A DNA stretch of 64,000 bases from Lysobacter prati (GCF_009765215.1 NZ_VLNV01000001.1:992001-1056000); one strand, 5' to 3'. Counted from the stretch's first letter, positions 42,298 to 51,546 are shown. Numbers and translations are program-made. Notes: generated by a model from the sequence alone, not told the origin.

Positions 42298-43965
42298 TTG
42301 ATCTTCGATTACAGGAAAGCTTCGTCGCCCGCCGACGTTGAGGCCGACATCTGCATAGTCGGTGCCGGCGCGGCCGGCCTCGCCATTGCCTGGGCGTTCC
42401 TGGGCACGCGCGTGAGCGTATGCGTGGTGGAAGGCGGCGGGCTCGATGCGGACGAACGCAACCAGGCTCTGTTCGAAGGCTCCTCGGTTGGCGTACCCGA
42501 GTTCGACCCCGGCGCGTCGCGCCTGCGTGCCTTCGGCGGCACCTGCAACCTGTGGGGCCGCGGCTGCATACCGCTGGCCAACCTGGAAGCGCGCGACTGG
42601 GTGCCCGACAGCGGCTGGCCGATCGGATTCGCCGACCTGGAGCCGCACTACCGCAAGGCCCGGACCTTCTGCGGCCTGGAGTCGCATGAACTCGGCGAGG
42701 ACACGTTCCTGACGCCGTCGTCGCGAAAGACGCTTGCCTTCGACACCGAAGCGCTGGTGCACAAGACCTTTGCCAGCAGCCCGATGATCTTCGGCGAGGC
42801 CTATCGCAACGAGTTCGAACGGGCCAGCAACATCACCGTCCTGCTTCACGCCAACCTGCTCGAACTCGAGGCCCTGCCCTCGGCCTCGGCGGTCAGGCAG
42901 GCACGCATCGGCACGCTCGACGGCCATCGCGGCGTGGTCCGTGCCCGCCACTTCGTGCTGGCCTGCGGCGGCATCGAGAACGCACGCCTGCTGCTGTCGT
43001 CCAACTCGGTCAAACCCGACGGCCTGGGCAACGACCACGATCTGGTCGGCCGCTATTTCATGGACCATCCCAGCGGCAAGCTCGGTGCGCTCTACACCCG
43101 CGACCCGGACTCGGTGATCCGCCCGTACGACCGCAATGTGCCCAAGGGCAAGCCGCAGGCACACCCGGAAATCTGCCTGTCCGACGAGGCGCAGCGACAT
43201 CACCGCATTCTCAGCGGCCGCGTCCGGCCGTTCGCATTCGAGGAAACCGTGCCCGAGGGTCTGCAGGCATTGCGCGACCTGCGCGCCATCATGCGTGCAC
43301 GCCGCCGCCACGAGAACTGGGCAATCAAGGCGCGCGTATGCGGACGCAAGAATGGCGAGCCCGATTACATCGCCAAGTCGCGTCCGTCCGAGGATGACAT
43401 CGCCTCGTTGACGCTGCGCGCCGGCCTCGGCGCGGCCGACATCGCCAAGGCCTTCGGCCGCAAGCTCACCCGCAAGCCGACGGTGAAAACCGAACGCGTC
43501 GACCTGGTCGGTTACTTCGAACAGGTTCCCAACCGCGACAGCCGGATCACCCTGGGCGAGGAGCGCGACGCCCTCGGCCTGCGCAAGGTCAGCGTCGACT
43601 GGCGCCTGACCGAACTGGACCGCCACACCTACCGCACCGCCGCACGGTTGTTTGGTGACGAACTGGCGCGGGTCAGCAACGGCGAGTTCCGGCCCGAACC
43701 GTGGCTGGAGGAAGAGAACGGCGTGCCGCAGGTGTTCGGCACTTCGCACCACATGGGCACCACGCGCATGGCCGATGCGCCCGAGCTGGGCGTGGTCGAT
43801 CGCAACTGCCAGGTGCACGGGATCGGCAACCTTCACATCGCCGGGAGCTCGGTATTCCCGACCGGCAGCTGGGCGTTCCCGACGTTCACCATCATCGCCT
43901 TGAGCCTGCGCCTGGCTGATCAGCTGCGGCAACGTCTGGAACAAGCTGCGCCCTTTCTCGGCTGA
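42298..43965 (+). CDS. GMC-family oxidoreductase
   Basis: A 555-residue FAD-dependent enzyme. The dinucleotide motif is ICIVGAGAAGLAIAWAFLGT (residues 18-37), with RAFGGTCNLWGRGCIPL and VLACGGIENARLLL. The C-terminal GMC segment has SHHMGTTRMADAPELGVVD and GNLHIAGSSVFPTGSWAFPT. It probably oxidises a sugar, alcohol or choline-like substrate, which is unknown. The start is a TTG at 42298 with AAGGGG upstream. No cytochrome subunit is adjacent. Confidence 0.9.
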   Translation: MIFDYRKASSPADVEADICIVGAGAAGLAIAWAFLGTRVSVCVVEGGGLDADERNQALFEGSSVGVPEFDPGASRLRAFGGTCNLWGRGCIPLANLEARDWVPDSGWPIGFADLEPHYRKARTFCGLESHELGEDTFLTPSSRKTLAFDTEALVHKTFASSPMIFGEAYRNEFERASNITVLLHANLLELEALPSASAVRQARIGTLDGHRGVVRARHFVLACGGIENARLLLSSNSVKPDGLGNDHDLVGRYFMDHPSGKLGALYTRDPDSVIRPYDRNVPKGKPQAHPEICLSDEAQRHHRILSGRVRPFAFEETVPEGLQALRDLRAIMRARRRHENWAIKARVCGRKNGEPDYIAKSRPSEDDIASLTLRAGLGAADIAKAFGRKLTRKPTVKTERVDLVGYFEQVPNRDSRITLGEERDALGLRKVSVDWRLTELDRHTYRTAARLFGDELARVSNGEFRPEPWLEEENGVPQVFGTSHHMGTTRMADAPELGVVDRNCQVHGIGNLHIAGSSVFPTGSWAFPTFTIIALSLRLADQLRQRLEQAAPFLG

Positions 43966-44050
43966 GTAGGATCAACGGTTCTTGTCCGCCTTGCGGCGCG
44001 AGTGTTAGCGTCGCCTGCAACGGTGGGCGACCACGGGGCGGCGCGCGCGA

Positions 44051-44467
44051 ATGGAGTGGTTCCCAGGATCATTGACGGATCTACGTGAAGAACTCACGCA
44101 GCTCGAAGCCGCCGTGACAGCGAGAGCGAACGAACTTGCCGCCGCGCGCACGCCCGCTGACCGGTACGCCGGTGAGCTGCTGCCGCTCACCAGCCAAGTG
44201 GTCGGACTCAGGGCAAAGATTCGAGCCAGGACGCCATGGCCGGAACTGGCAGCGCGACGCGACCAGCTCAACGAGGAGCTGCAGTCGCTCGATGCTTTCG
44301 ACCCGCGTCTCCTGCAGATCCAACGCGAAGCGAGTGACCTCGACGACTACCTCCGCGGCAACACAAGGCGCAGGCCGATGTCGGCCAAGACGCTCGTGGC
44401 ATTCGTCGCGATCGTCCTGGCAGCGATGTACCTCCCGCAGCTGATCGTCGAATGGCTGGCGCCATGA
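44051..44467 (+). CDS. hypothetical coiled-coil protein with C-terminal membrane anchor
   Basis: A 138-residue protein with charged heptad-like helices over residues 8-100 (LREELTQLEAAVTARANELA) and one C-terminal membrane segment (TLVAFVAIVLAAMYLPQLIV). No family is recognised. It lies 22 bp upstream of the acetyltransferase gene on the same strand. Confidence 0.65.
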   Translation: MEWFPGSLTDLREELTQLEAAVTARANELAAARTPADRYAGELLPLTSQVVGLRAKIRARTPWPELAARRDQLNEELQSLDAFDPRLLQIQREASDLDDYLRGNTRRRPMSAKTLVAFVAIVLAAMYLPQLIVEWLAP

Positions 44468-44489
44468 GCGGACCGGAGCCCCTTCGCCG

Positions 44490-44951
44490 ATGCTCACGCA
44501 AGTGCAAGGGCCCGAACTGACTGCCACCGCGCGCATGCTTTTCCGCGAATATGCCGATGCAATCGGGACCGACCTGGAGTACCAGGGCTTCTCGTCCGAG
44601 CTTGCGGCGTTGCCTGCGCCGTATGTGCCGCCAGGCGGCGCGCTGCTGGTCGCAAGCATCGGCGCCGAGGTCGCCGGTTGCGTCGCGTTGCGACAGTTGA
44701 ACTCGACCACGGGCGAGATGAAGCGACTTTACGTCCGCCCGGCCTTCCAGGGCGTCGGTCTTGGCAGGCGCCTGGTCGAAGCCCTGATCGACGCCGCTCG
44801 CGAAGCCGGCTATCGCGAGCTCCGGCTCGACACCCTCGCCAGCATGCAATCGGCCCAGGCCCTCTATCGCCAATTGGGGTTCGTCGAGATCGCGCCGTAC
44901 AACACCACGCACATTCCCGGCACGCGCTTCTATTCGCGCGCTCTTGTTTGA
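44490..44951 (+). CDS. GNAT N-acetyltransferase
   Basis: A 153-residue acetyl-CoA-dependent acetyltransferase: motif A is MKRLYVRPAFQGVGLGRRLV with the Q-x-x-G-x-G pyrophosphate loop, and the C-terminal motif B is ALYRQLGFVEIAPYN. The acceptor is unknown. The position between small membrane-protein genes gives no hint. Confidence 0.88.
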   Translation: MLTQVQGPELTATARMLFREYADAIGTDLEYQGFSSELAALPAPYVPPGGALLVASIGAEVAGCVALRQLNSTTGEMKRLYVRPAFQGVGLGRRLVEALIDAAREAGYRELRLDTLASMQSAQALYRQLGFVEIAPYNTTHIPGTRFYSRALV

Positions 44952-44983
44952 GCTGCCACCCACCACTGCGAGGACGCTCATTG

Positions 44984-45439
44984 ATGACTTCAACGCGCAA
45001 GGATGACCTCGTATATGCAGGCATCGTTTCGCTGACCCTGCCGCTGGCGGTGTTGGCGATCGGCGACCCGCTGCATCTCGGCATCTGGTACTACCTGCTG
45101 GCATTTTCTGTCGCCATCGCGCTGTCGGCGATGTTGCGGACGCCACCGCTGTTCGCCTTCGGTGCCGCCGTCGCGGTTGTCATGACATTTGCCGGGTACT
45201 GGGCATGGGCCCTTTCTCTTTCGCGACCGGAAGGACTGCTCGGTCTGGGCCATCTCTTCTCGCTGCCGGGAGCGGCGATCGGGCTGTCGGCGGGCGCATG
45301 GTTCGCGCGCCGCAAGCGCTCCGCTTCGGGCGCATTCGCCGCGGCACTGACATTCACGCTGGCAGGGTTCGTGCTCAACCAGTTGGTCACCTGCAACACG
45401 GTCCAGTGGTGCGGGCCGCTGTCCTTGCCGGTCCTATGA
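44984..45439 (+). CDS. hypothetical membrane protein
   Basis: A 151-residue protein with about four hydrophobic segments (LVYAGIVSLTLPLAVLAI, YYLLAFSVAIALSAML, FGAAVAVVMTFAGYWAWALS, FAAALTFTLAGFVLNQLV). No named family is evident. The ATG is at 44984, 32 bp after the acetyltransferase. Confidence 0.68.
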   Translation: MTSTRKDDLVYAGIVSLTLPLAVLAIGDPLHLGIWYYLLAFSVAIALSAMLRTPPLFAFGAAVAVVMTFAGYWAWALSLSRPEGLLGLGHLFSLPGAAIGLSAGAWFARRKRSASGAFAAALTFTLAGFVLNQLVTCNTVQWCGPLSLPVL

Positions 45440-45473
45440 GTCCATCGGCATCGCAACGCTACCGGGATTTCCC

Positions 45474-45695
45474 ATGGCCCTGATCGATCCATTCGAAGCA
45501 CTGGAGTTGCTCGATCACTGGCGCTTCTGTCTGGCCACCGTCGTCGGTGCCGGTATCGGGCTTGCGATTTATCTGCTGGCCGGTCGGACGCCGGACCTGG
45601 CAGTCGTCGCCCTTTTCCTCGGCGTGATCGGAGCCCTGGTCGGATTTGTCTGGGAGTACGGACACCGACACCGGCCACCGGATTCATCGACCTGA
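45474..45695 (+). CDS. small hypothetical membrane protein
   Basis: A 73-residue protein with two membrane helices (FCLATVVGAGIGLAIYLLAG and LAVVALFLGVIGALVGFVWE) and a basic tail. The composition and GC3 pattern support it as real. It lies in a run of small co-directional genes. Confidence 0.6.
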   Translation: MALIDPFEALELLDHWRFCLATVVGAGIGLAIYLLAGRTPDLAVVALFLGVIGALVGFVWEYGHRHRPPDSST

Positions 45696-45725
45696 TCGCA
45701 TACGGCCGACTGCGAAGCTGCCGCC

Positions 45726-46169
45726 ATGTTCGTCCGGGCCGTCATTGCATTCCTTGCCTTACCCGGCGTGGTGGCGTTCGCCGTGCCGTTGGCGTGGGCA
45801 TGGCGTGCGCGCATGCCGTTGCAAGGGCCCTGGTGCCTTGCGCTGGTCGCGCTCGGCAGCATCGGGCTGCTCTGGTGCGTGCGCGACTTTTATGTCTCCG
45901 GCAAAGGCACGCTGGCACCGTGGACGCCGCCGAAGCACCTGGTCGTCGTAGGTCTGTACCGTTACAGCCGCAATCCGATGTACGTCGCGGTCGCGACCAT
46001 CCTGCTCGGCTGGGCGTGCGCGTTCGCATCGCCAGGCCTCCTCGCGTACGCGCTTGCGGTGATGCTTGCCTTCCACCTGCGCGTGGTCTTCGGCGAAGAA
46101 CCATGGCTCGCCCGCACCCATGGCGACGCGTGGAAACGGTACGCCGCCAGGGTCCGACGCTGGTTCTGA
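45726..46169 (+). CDS. isoprenylcysteine carboxyl methyltransferase-like membrane protein
   Basis: A 147-residue ICMT/PEMT-type protein with three or four membrane segments and the SAM-binding signature GLYRYSRNPMYVAVATILLG, then FGEEPWLARTHGDAWKRYAA. Bacterial members methylate lipids or small molecules; the substrate is unknown. It lies 60 bp upstream of a VOC gene. Confidence 0.85.
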   Translation: MFVRAVIAFLALPGVVAFAVPLAWAWRARMPLQGPWCLALVALGSIGLLWCVRDFYVSGKGTLAPWTPPKHLVVVGLYRYSRNPMYVAVATILLGWACAFASPGLLAYALAVMLAFHLRVVFGEEPWLARTHGDAWKRYAARVRRWF

Positions 46170-46228
46170 GTTCACGTCACCCTACGCAACGCCCGCCACA
46201 ATCGGCGCTCGATTGCGGAGACGACACC

Positions 46229-46597
46229 ATGAGCAACCCGGTTGGCTGGTTCGAGATCTATGTGCAGGACATGCCCCGCGCACGCGCGTTCTACGAGACG
46301 GTGCTGGGGAAAACGCTGGAACGGCTGGAAAGCCCCGGCATCGAGATGTGGGCATTCTCGATGGCCCCCGACCAGCCGGGCGCCGGCGGCTCGCTGGTGC
46401 ACATGGAAGGCTTCCCGTCCGGCGGCAACAGCACGCTGGTGTACTTCATCAGCGACGACTGCGCAGTCGAAGCCGCGCGCGTCGCCGCTGCCGGCGGCCA
46501 GGTGTTCAAGGAGAAGTTCTCCATCGGCGAGTACGGCTTCATCGCCCTGGCCATCGACACCGAAGGCAACATGTTCGGCATTCATTCGATGAAGTGA
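46229..46597 (+). CDS. VOC-family protein
   Basis: A 122-residue VOC domain (VGWFEIYVQDMPRARAFYET ... GSLVHMEGFPSGGNSTLVYF ... GFIALAIDTEGNMFGIHS). It belongs to the large glyoxalase/dioxygenase-like group. The terminal Glu-Gly-Asn is the typical metal-site region. No partner is apparent. Confidence 0.88.
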   Translation: MSNPVGWFEIYVQDMPRARAFYETVLGKTLERLESPGIEMWAFSMAPDQPGAGGSLVHMEGFPSGGNSTLVYFISDDCAVEAARVAAAGGQVFKEKFSIGEYGFIALAIDTEGNMFGIHSMK

Positions 46598-46613
46598 TGC
46601 GCCAGCGGCGCGG

Positions 46614-46880
46614 TCAACGCAACTGGCTGTCCTTGCTGCCGCGGCGGTTGTAGCCGCTATGCGCGGACTGGTCTTCGTCGTGTGCCTGCTGGCAATCCAC
46701 GCACAGGCGCACGCCCGGCACTGCCTTGCGCCGCGCTTCCGGGATCGCCTTTCCGCACTCCTCGCAGTGGGTCAGGCCGGGTCCCTGCGGGAGCTGGCTG
46801 CGGGCGCGCTCGATGGCGTCCTTGATGGTGGCGTCGATCTGGTCCTGAACGGCACCGTCGCCTGCCCAACCAGTGGCCAT
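46614..46880 (-). CDS. TraR/DksA-type zinc finger protein
   Basis: An 88-residue short DksA-like protein (E. coli YbiI type). It has an N-terminal coiled-coil helix and a C4 zinc finger, CEECGKAIPEARRKAVPGVR then LCVDC. It lacks the long DksA coiled coil, so a role at the RNA polymerase secondary channel is uncertain. The ATG at 46880 is preceded by CAGGAG. It is divergent from the SET gene. Confidence 0.88.
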   Translation of the reverse strand: MATGWAGDGAVQDQIDATIKDAIERARSQLPQGPGLTHCEECGKAIPEARRKAVPGVRLCVDCQQAHDEDQSAHSGYNRRGSKDSQLR

Positions 46881-46964
46881 GGGATCGTCTCCTGTGGATC
46901 GAGGGGCGAGCATAGCCCCGGCCACCTGAATTCCCCAAAACAACCAGACGGCCACGGAGAAGCC

Positions 46965-47399
46965 ATGGCGATCGATGAAATCCAGCTGCTGGCGACGCAC
47001 CTGCTCGGCGGCGCGCCGTGCCTGCCGACCGTGGCGGACGCGGTAGTGGGAACCAGCACCATCCACGGCCGCGGCCTGTTCTCCACCCGCGCGCGCGGAG
47101 CCGGCGAAGTGCTGTGCGTGCTCGACGGACAGATCGTCGATGTGGCGGCATTCCCCGGCGTCGTCGATACACTGGAATGGAACGCGCTCGATCCATCCCG
47201 GCTGCTCGTGCGCGGCATCCGCACCAGCTACGGCTACATCAACCACAGTGTCAGTCCCAACGTCGCCATCGACGGCGACGGGCGCACGATGCGCACCTGC
47301 GAGGCGGTGCCGGCCGGCGGCGAGTTCACGATGGATTACCTGGCCCAGCCGGTGCCGGCGGGGTACCGCGAGAGCGACGAGGGACGGCGGCTGGGGTAA
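46965..47399 (+). CDS. SET domain protein
   Basis: A 144-residue minimal SET domain. GRGLFSTRARGAGEVL is the SAM-binding GxG, GYINHSVSPNVAI is the NHSxxPN pseudoknot motif, and FTMDYLA carries the catalytic Tyr. SET proteins methylate lysines; bacterial ones have few known targets. It lacks the post-SET cysteines. The start has CGGAGAAG upstream. Confidence 0.88.
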   Translation: MAIDEIQLLATHLLGGAPCLPTVADAVVGTSTIHGRGLFSTRARGAGEVLCVLDGQIVDVAAFPGVVDTLEWNALDPSRLLVRGIRTSYGYINHSVSPNVAIDGDGRTMRTCEAVPAGGEFTMDYLAQPVPAGYRESDEGRRLG

Positions 47400-47521
47400 A
47401 GAGTGCCCGGCCGCGCCAATGTGCCGATCCAAGCATGACGTTGTGCACTCACGCCACCCTGCCCCGGCAGGACTAGACTGGCCCCAGCCCATCTGGCGCC
47501 ATCGGCGCGAAGGGTCTGGCC

Positions 47522-48595
47522 ATGTTCACCTGGGTCATCGCCGCGACGCTGGCACTCGCCGCACCGGCGCCCACAGTCGCCGACGCCACGCCGCCGGCAC
47601 AGATCATGGCGCTGCCCGCGGAACTGCAATCGCGCTACCAGGCCGAAGTCCTGAGCGACCACCCCTCGCAGCACGCGCGACTGGAACGCACCGTCGAATT
47701 CCTGTTCGGCGAGCAAGGCCTCGGCATCACCTACCGGGAAGACGCCACCACGACCGTCGCCCAGGCCTACGCCACCCGTGAAGCGAACTGCCTGACCTTC
47801 ACGCTGTTGTTCCTCGCCCTCGCCCGCGAGGCAGGCCTGGATGCGACACCGCAAGAACTGGTGCAGACACTCGCCTGGCGTCAGGCCGAAGGCACGCTCT
47901 ACAGAAGCAACCACGTCAACGCAGTCGTTCGCATCGCTGGACGCCAATACAGCGTCGACGTTGCACGCGACGCGGTGATGACCCGCTTCCCGCCCCAGCC
48001 GATAAGCCAGGAGCGCCTGTACGGGCACTTCTACAACAACCTCGGCATCGCTGCGATGGAGCGGGGGGACCTGGCTGTCGCCAAACGCGACATCGACCTG
48101 GCCATCGCACTGGATCCCGGGTACGCAAACCACTGGAGCAACGCCGGCGTGATCGCGGTGCGCAATGGTGAAACGGAGGCGGCCGAACGCTACTACGTGA
48201 AGTCCCTTTCGTTGGATCCGGACAATACCAACGCGCTGTTCAACATGGCCGGCCTGGCGCACCGTCGCGGTGATGCCAAGGGTGAAGCGGACTATCGCCG
48301 ACGGCTCGCCCAAATCCAGGAGAAGGACCCGTTCCACCACTTCATGCTCGCGGTAAACCACGAGCGTGCCGGCGAGTACGCGTTGGCGATCCGCGATTAC
48401 CGCAAGGCGATCCGGCTGTACGGCGACGAGCCCCGCTTCCACTCCGCATTGGCGCGCGCCTATCTGGGCGCCGGCGATACCCGGCGTGCCGCCAAGGCCC
48501 TGGCCCGCGCCCAGGCCCTGAGTGACGGCGACACCCGTGCTGCCACCCGGAGCAAGCTCGACAACCTGCGGCAGCTCGACAGCCTGCGGCAGTAA
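47522..48595 (+). CDS. transglutaminase-like and TPR protein, exported
   Basis: A 357-residue protein with an N-terminal hydrophobic signal (MFTWVIAATLALAAPAPTVA). Next is a transglutaminase-like domain with a Cys-His-Asp set: ANCLTFTLLFLALAR, SNHVNAVVRIAG and YSVDVARD. At least four TPR units follow (AMERGDLAVAKRDIDLAIAL, NGETEAAERYYVKSLSLDPD). The combination suggests a periplasmic peptidase or scaffold for peptidoglycan or protein processing. The function is inferred from the fold. Confidence 0.85.
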   Translation: MFTWVIAATLALAAPAPTVADATPPAQIMALPAELQSRYQAEVLSDHPSQHARLERTVEFLFGEQGLGITYREDATTTVAQAYATREANCLTFTLLFLALAREAGLDATPQELVQTLAWRQAEGTLYRSNHVNAVVRIAGRQYSVDVARDAVMTRFPPQPISQERLYGHFYNNLGIAAMERGDLAVAKRDIDLAIALDPGYANHWSNAGVIAVRNGETEAAERYYVKSLSLDPDNTNALFNMAGLAHRRGDAKGEADYRRRLAQIQEKDPFHHFMLAVNHERAGEYALAIRDYRKAIRLYGDEPRFHSALARAYLGAGDTRRAAKALARAQALSDGDTRAATRSKLDNLRQLDSLRQ

Positions 48596-48682
48596 TCGCG
48601 CCAAGCTGCGCGCCGGGCACGCGTCCCCTTCCCCACGTCCTTTGCGTTTGCCTTGTCTGACGGGGACTCCGTGGGGACGACA

Positions 48683-49513
48683 ATGACGCACGACATGGCA
48701 TGGATGAAGAACAAGCTCCGCAGGATCGCCAATGAGACCGCGGAGCTGCCCGGTCTGCGTGCCCTGGCCAAGCCCCTCTACCGGCGGATGTTCAGCCGCC
48801 CCTATCGGGACGGCAACGCCTACTTCGGCGTGTTCGAGTCGCGCGCCCAGGCCCTGGCTGCCGCGCCGGCGCTGCCGACCACCTACGACCAGCCGTCGTC
48901 CGGCGGCATGTACCTCGACCGCCACAACACCATCCGTGTCAGCGACTACCCCGTGGTGCACTGGTTGTCGCGACTGTTCGCCGAAGGCCGGCACAGGATC
49001 TTCGACCTGGGCGGCCACATCGGCGTCAGCTACTACGGTTTCCGCCGCTACCTGACCTATCCGCAGACGCTGCAGTGGTGCGTCCATGACGTACCGGCGG
49101 TGGTCGACGCCGGCCGCGCCTGGGCAGAACAGTACGACCCCGACGGACTGCTGCGTTTTGCCGACGCGCCCGACGCCGCCAGCGGTCACGATGTGCTGAT
49201 CAGCAGCGGCGCACTGCAGTACCTGGAATACACGCTGCCCGAACTGCTCGCGCGACTGGAGAGCCCGCCGCCGCACGTGCTGGTGAACCTGACCCCGCTC
49301 CATCCCAGGCAGGGCTACATCACCCTGCAGAACATCGGCAAGGCGGTGCTGCCGTACCGGGTGATGGCCAAGCCCGAACTGATCGAGGCGATGGCGAAGC
49401 TGGGCTATGTCGTTGCTGATCAGTGGCAATCGCGGGAACGTTTCCTGAAGGTCCCGTTTGAGCCCGATTGCACGATCGACCACTACAGCGGGTTCTATTT
49501 CAAGCGGGGGTAA
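48683..49513 (+). CDS. TIGR04325-type putative methyltransferase
   Basis: A 276-residue protein with the TIGR04325 family pattern (IFDLGGHIGVSYYGFRRYL as a motif I-like region, then DVLISSGALQYLEYTLPELL). Members occur near polysaccharide and secondary-metabolite genes and look like SAM methyltransferases without proven activity. No such cluster surrounds it here. Confidence 0.83.
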   Translation: MTHDMAWMKNKLRRIANETAELPGLRALAKPLYRRMFSRPYRDGNAYFGVFESRAQALAAAPALPTTYDQPSSGGMYLDRHNTIRVSDYPVVHWLSRLFAEGRHRIFDLGGHIGVSYYGFRRYLTYPQTLQWCVHDVPAVVDAGRAWAEQYDPDGLLRFADAPDAASGHDVLISSGALQYLEYTLPELLARLESPPPHVLVNLTPLHPRQGYITLQNIGKAVLPYRVMAKPELIEAMAKLGYVVADQWQSRERFLKVPFEPDCTIDHYSGFYFKRG

Positions 49514-49621
49514 GGGTCGAGTGCTGCCCTGCGGTGTCGGTTGACTGTGTCGATCTGCGGTGTCGAATCCGACCCCGCTCATTCGTCGCACAATCAAGAC
49601 CCCGACCCAGGAGCCCGTTCG

Positions 49622-50281
49622 ATGCCCCTCCAGCTCTACGCCCATCCCTTCTCGTCGTATTGCCAGAAGGTCCTGACCGCGCTCTACGAAAACGGCACGC
49701 CCTTCGAGTTCCGCATGCTGGACGATCCCGAAGGCCCGGCGATGCGCGAGCTCACGCAGATCTGGCCGATGCGTCGTTTCCCGGTGCTGGTCGACGGTGA
49801 CCGGTCCGTCATCGAAGCCAGCTGCATCATCGAACACCTGGCCCTCTACCATCCCGGGGCGGTGCAGCTGGTCCCCGACGATCCGCGCGAGGCGCTGGAA
49901 GTGCGCCTGATGGACCGGTTCTTCGACAACTACGTCTCCACGCCGCAGCAGAAGGTCGTCTTCGACGCGATCCGCCAGCCGCTGGACCGCGACCCCTACG
50001 GCGTTGCCGAAGCCCGCGCCATGCTCGAAACCTCCTATGCGTGGCTGGAGGAGAAGATGCAAGGCCGGCAATGGGCCGCAGGCGAGCGCTTCAGCCTGGC
50101 CGATTGCGGTGCGGCACCGTTCTTGTTCTATGCCGACTGGACCCATGCGATCGGCGATGCGTTTCCCACCGTGCACGCCTACCGCCGGCGCCTGCTGGCG
50201 CGGCCGTCGTTCGCGCGCGCGGTCGATGAGGCCCGGCCTTACCGCTCCTTCTTTCCACTGGGTGCGCCCGATCGCGACTAA
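49622..50281 (+). CDS. glutathione S-transferase family protein
   Basis: A 219-residue GST. The thioredoxin-like domain starts LYAHPFSSYCQKVLTALYEN with a Ser/Cys active-site region, then FPVLVDGDRSVIEASCIIEH as the glutathione-contact loop. The C-terminal helical domain contains AAGERFSLADCGAAPFL. It conjugates or reduces electrophiles; the substrate is unknown. Confidence 0.9.
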   Translation: MPLQLYAHPFSSYCQKVLTALYENGTPFEFRMLDDPEGPAMRELTQIWPMRRFPVLVDGDRSVIEASCIIEHLALYHPGAVQLVPDDPREALEVRLMDRFFDNYVSTPQQKVVFDAIRQPLDRDPYGVAEARAMLETSYAWLEEKMQGRQWAAGERFSLADCGAAPFLFYADWTHAIGDAFPTVHAYRRRLLARPSFARAVDEARPYRSFFPLGAPDRD

Positions 50282-50346
50282 GGTCACGCTGGCGGCGGCG
50301 ACGCCATGCTGGAATGATCGGCGGCACTCACGGAACCGGGAAGGAC

Positions 50347-51243
50347 ATGGCAGTCATCGTCATCGCAGTCGCAATCGTGCTCATCGCCGGCCCGCTGATG
50401 CTTGCATTGGCGGGCCTGTTTCGATCGTCGCGTGAGCAGGCTCCATCGGCACCGGCTCCCACCTGGGACCGGTCGCTGACCATCACCTCGGCGCTGCTCT
50501 ATACCCTCGCCTTCAACCTCACCTTCTTCATCCAGGAACTGTTCCTGGTGCTGCCCAAGGCGCTGACACCGGGGCTGCAGCCGACGCTGTTCCACAACAA
50601 CCACAAGTGGATCGGCCAGCATCCGCTGGCGAGCCTGTTCCAGGGCACCGGCGCACTGGCGACCGTGCTGGCCGCGTTGATCTGCATGGCCCTGCTGCGG
50701 CATGCGCGCGGCACGAAGTTGCGCCTGTTCCTGATGTGGATGGCCTACTGCGGACTGTTCATGGCGCTGCCGCAGGTCGTCATCGGCGCGCTCAGCGCCG
50801 GCAGCGATGTCGGCATGGCGATGGATTATCTGCAACTGGGCCAGTGGGCGAAGACCGCATCCGCGTTTGCCGCGCTGGTCGCGATGCCGCTTGCGGCAAT
50901 GTGGCTTGCGCGCCCGCTGCTCGGCCTTGCCGATCAACCAGCGCGAATCGCCACGCCACGGTCGCGCACGCGCTTCATGTTCCAGGTGGCCACGCTGCCG
51001 GTGATCGTGGGGACGGCGCTGGTGATCCCATTCCGCGTGCCGCGCGAGGCACTCGAGGTCGTGCTACTGCCAGTGCTGGTGGCGTGGATCGGCGTGGTCT
51101 GGATGCAGGCCGGTGCATGGCGACTGCACGGGATTGACGCGCGCGGCACCGGCGCAGGATCGACGCGCTGGCTGCTGTTGGCCGTCGTCGCGCTGCTGCT
51201 GGTGTTCCAGCTGGTGCTGCGGCCGGGGATCGAATTCTTTTGA
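50347..51243 (+). CDS. hypothetical multipass membrane protein
   Basis: A 298-residue protein with about eight hydrophobic segments (AVIVIAVAIVLIAGPLMLAL, ALLYTLAFNLTFFIQELFLV, LATVLAALICMALL, LLLAVVALLLVFQLVL). A conserved-looking loop FHNNHKWIGQHPLASLFQ carries two His residues. No family name is recognised. ATG 50347 has GGAAGG upstream; ATG 50314 is an alternative. Confidence 0.72.
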   Translation: MAVIVIAVAIVLIAGPLMLALAGLFRSSREQAPSAPAPTWDRSLTITSALLYTLAFNLTFFIQELFLVLPKALTPGLQPTLFHNNHKWIGQHPLASLFQGTGALATVLAALICMALLRHARGTKLRLFLMWMAYCGLFMALPQVVIGALSAGSDVGMAMDYLQLGQWAKTASAFAALVAMPLAAMWLARPLLGLADQPARIATPRSRTRFMFQVATLPVIVGTALVIPFRVPREALEVVLLPVLVAWIGVVWMQAGAWRLHGIDARGTGAGSTRWLLLAVVALLLVFQLVLRPGIEFF

Positions 51244-51246
51244 GGA

Positions 51247-51546
51247 TCAGACCGGCGGCACCGTGCGCTCTTCCCGCACCACCACGGTTCCATCCGGGCG
51301 GACATCGCGATACACCACCGTTTCCGCCGTCCGAGGCGGCAGCCGGGACTGCGCGAGCAGATCGATGTTCTGCTGTTCGATCACTTCCAGGCTGCGCGCG
51401 ATGCGGCGCAACAATCCCTTGATGCCGAATACCGCGAACGGCACCAGGATCCAGAGCACGGAGAGGATCAGCGTGAATATGAACACGCAGATCCAAAGGA
51501 AGCTGTTGGCCGTGTAGGCGGCATTGGCAACGGCACTGGGTTCCAT
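51247..51546 (-). CDS. hypothetical membrane-anchored protein
   Basis: A 99-residue protein with one long N-terminal membrane segment (SFLWICVFIFTLILSVLWILVPFAVFG), a basic region, a coiled-coil helix (SLEVIEQQNIDLLAQ) and a C-terminal strand (VVYRDVRPDGTVVVREER). No family is recognised. It is convergent with the gene at 50347-51243, with 3 bp between stops. Confidence 0.68.
   Translation of the reverse strand: MEPSAVANAAYTANSFLWICVFIFTLILSVLWILVPFAVFGIKGLLRRIARSLEVIEQQNIDLLAQSRLPPRTAETVVYRDVRPDGTVVVREERTVPPV

Noticed and set aside
47336-50287. A 983-codon minus-strand open frame
   Set aside because: It runs antisense to four well-supported plus-strand genes (SET-gene end, TPR, TIGR04325 and GST) and shows no family features.
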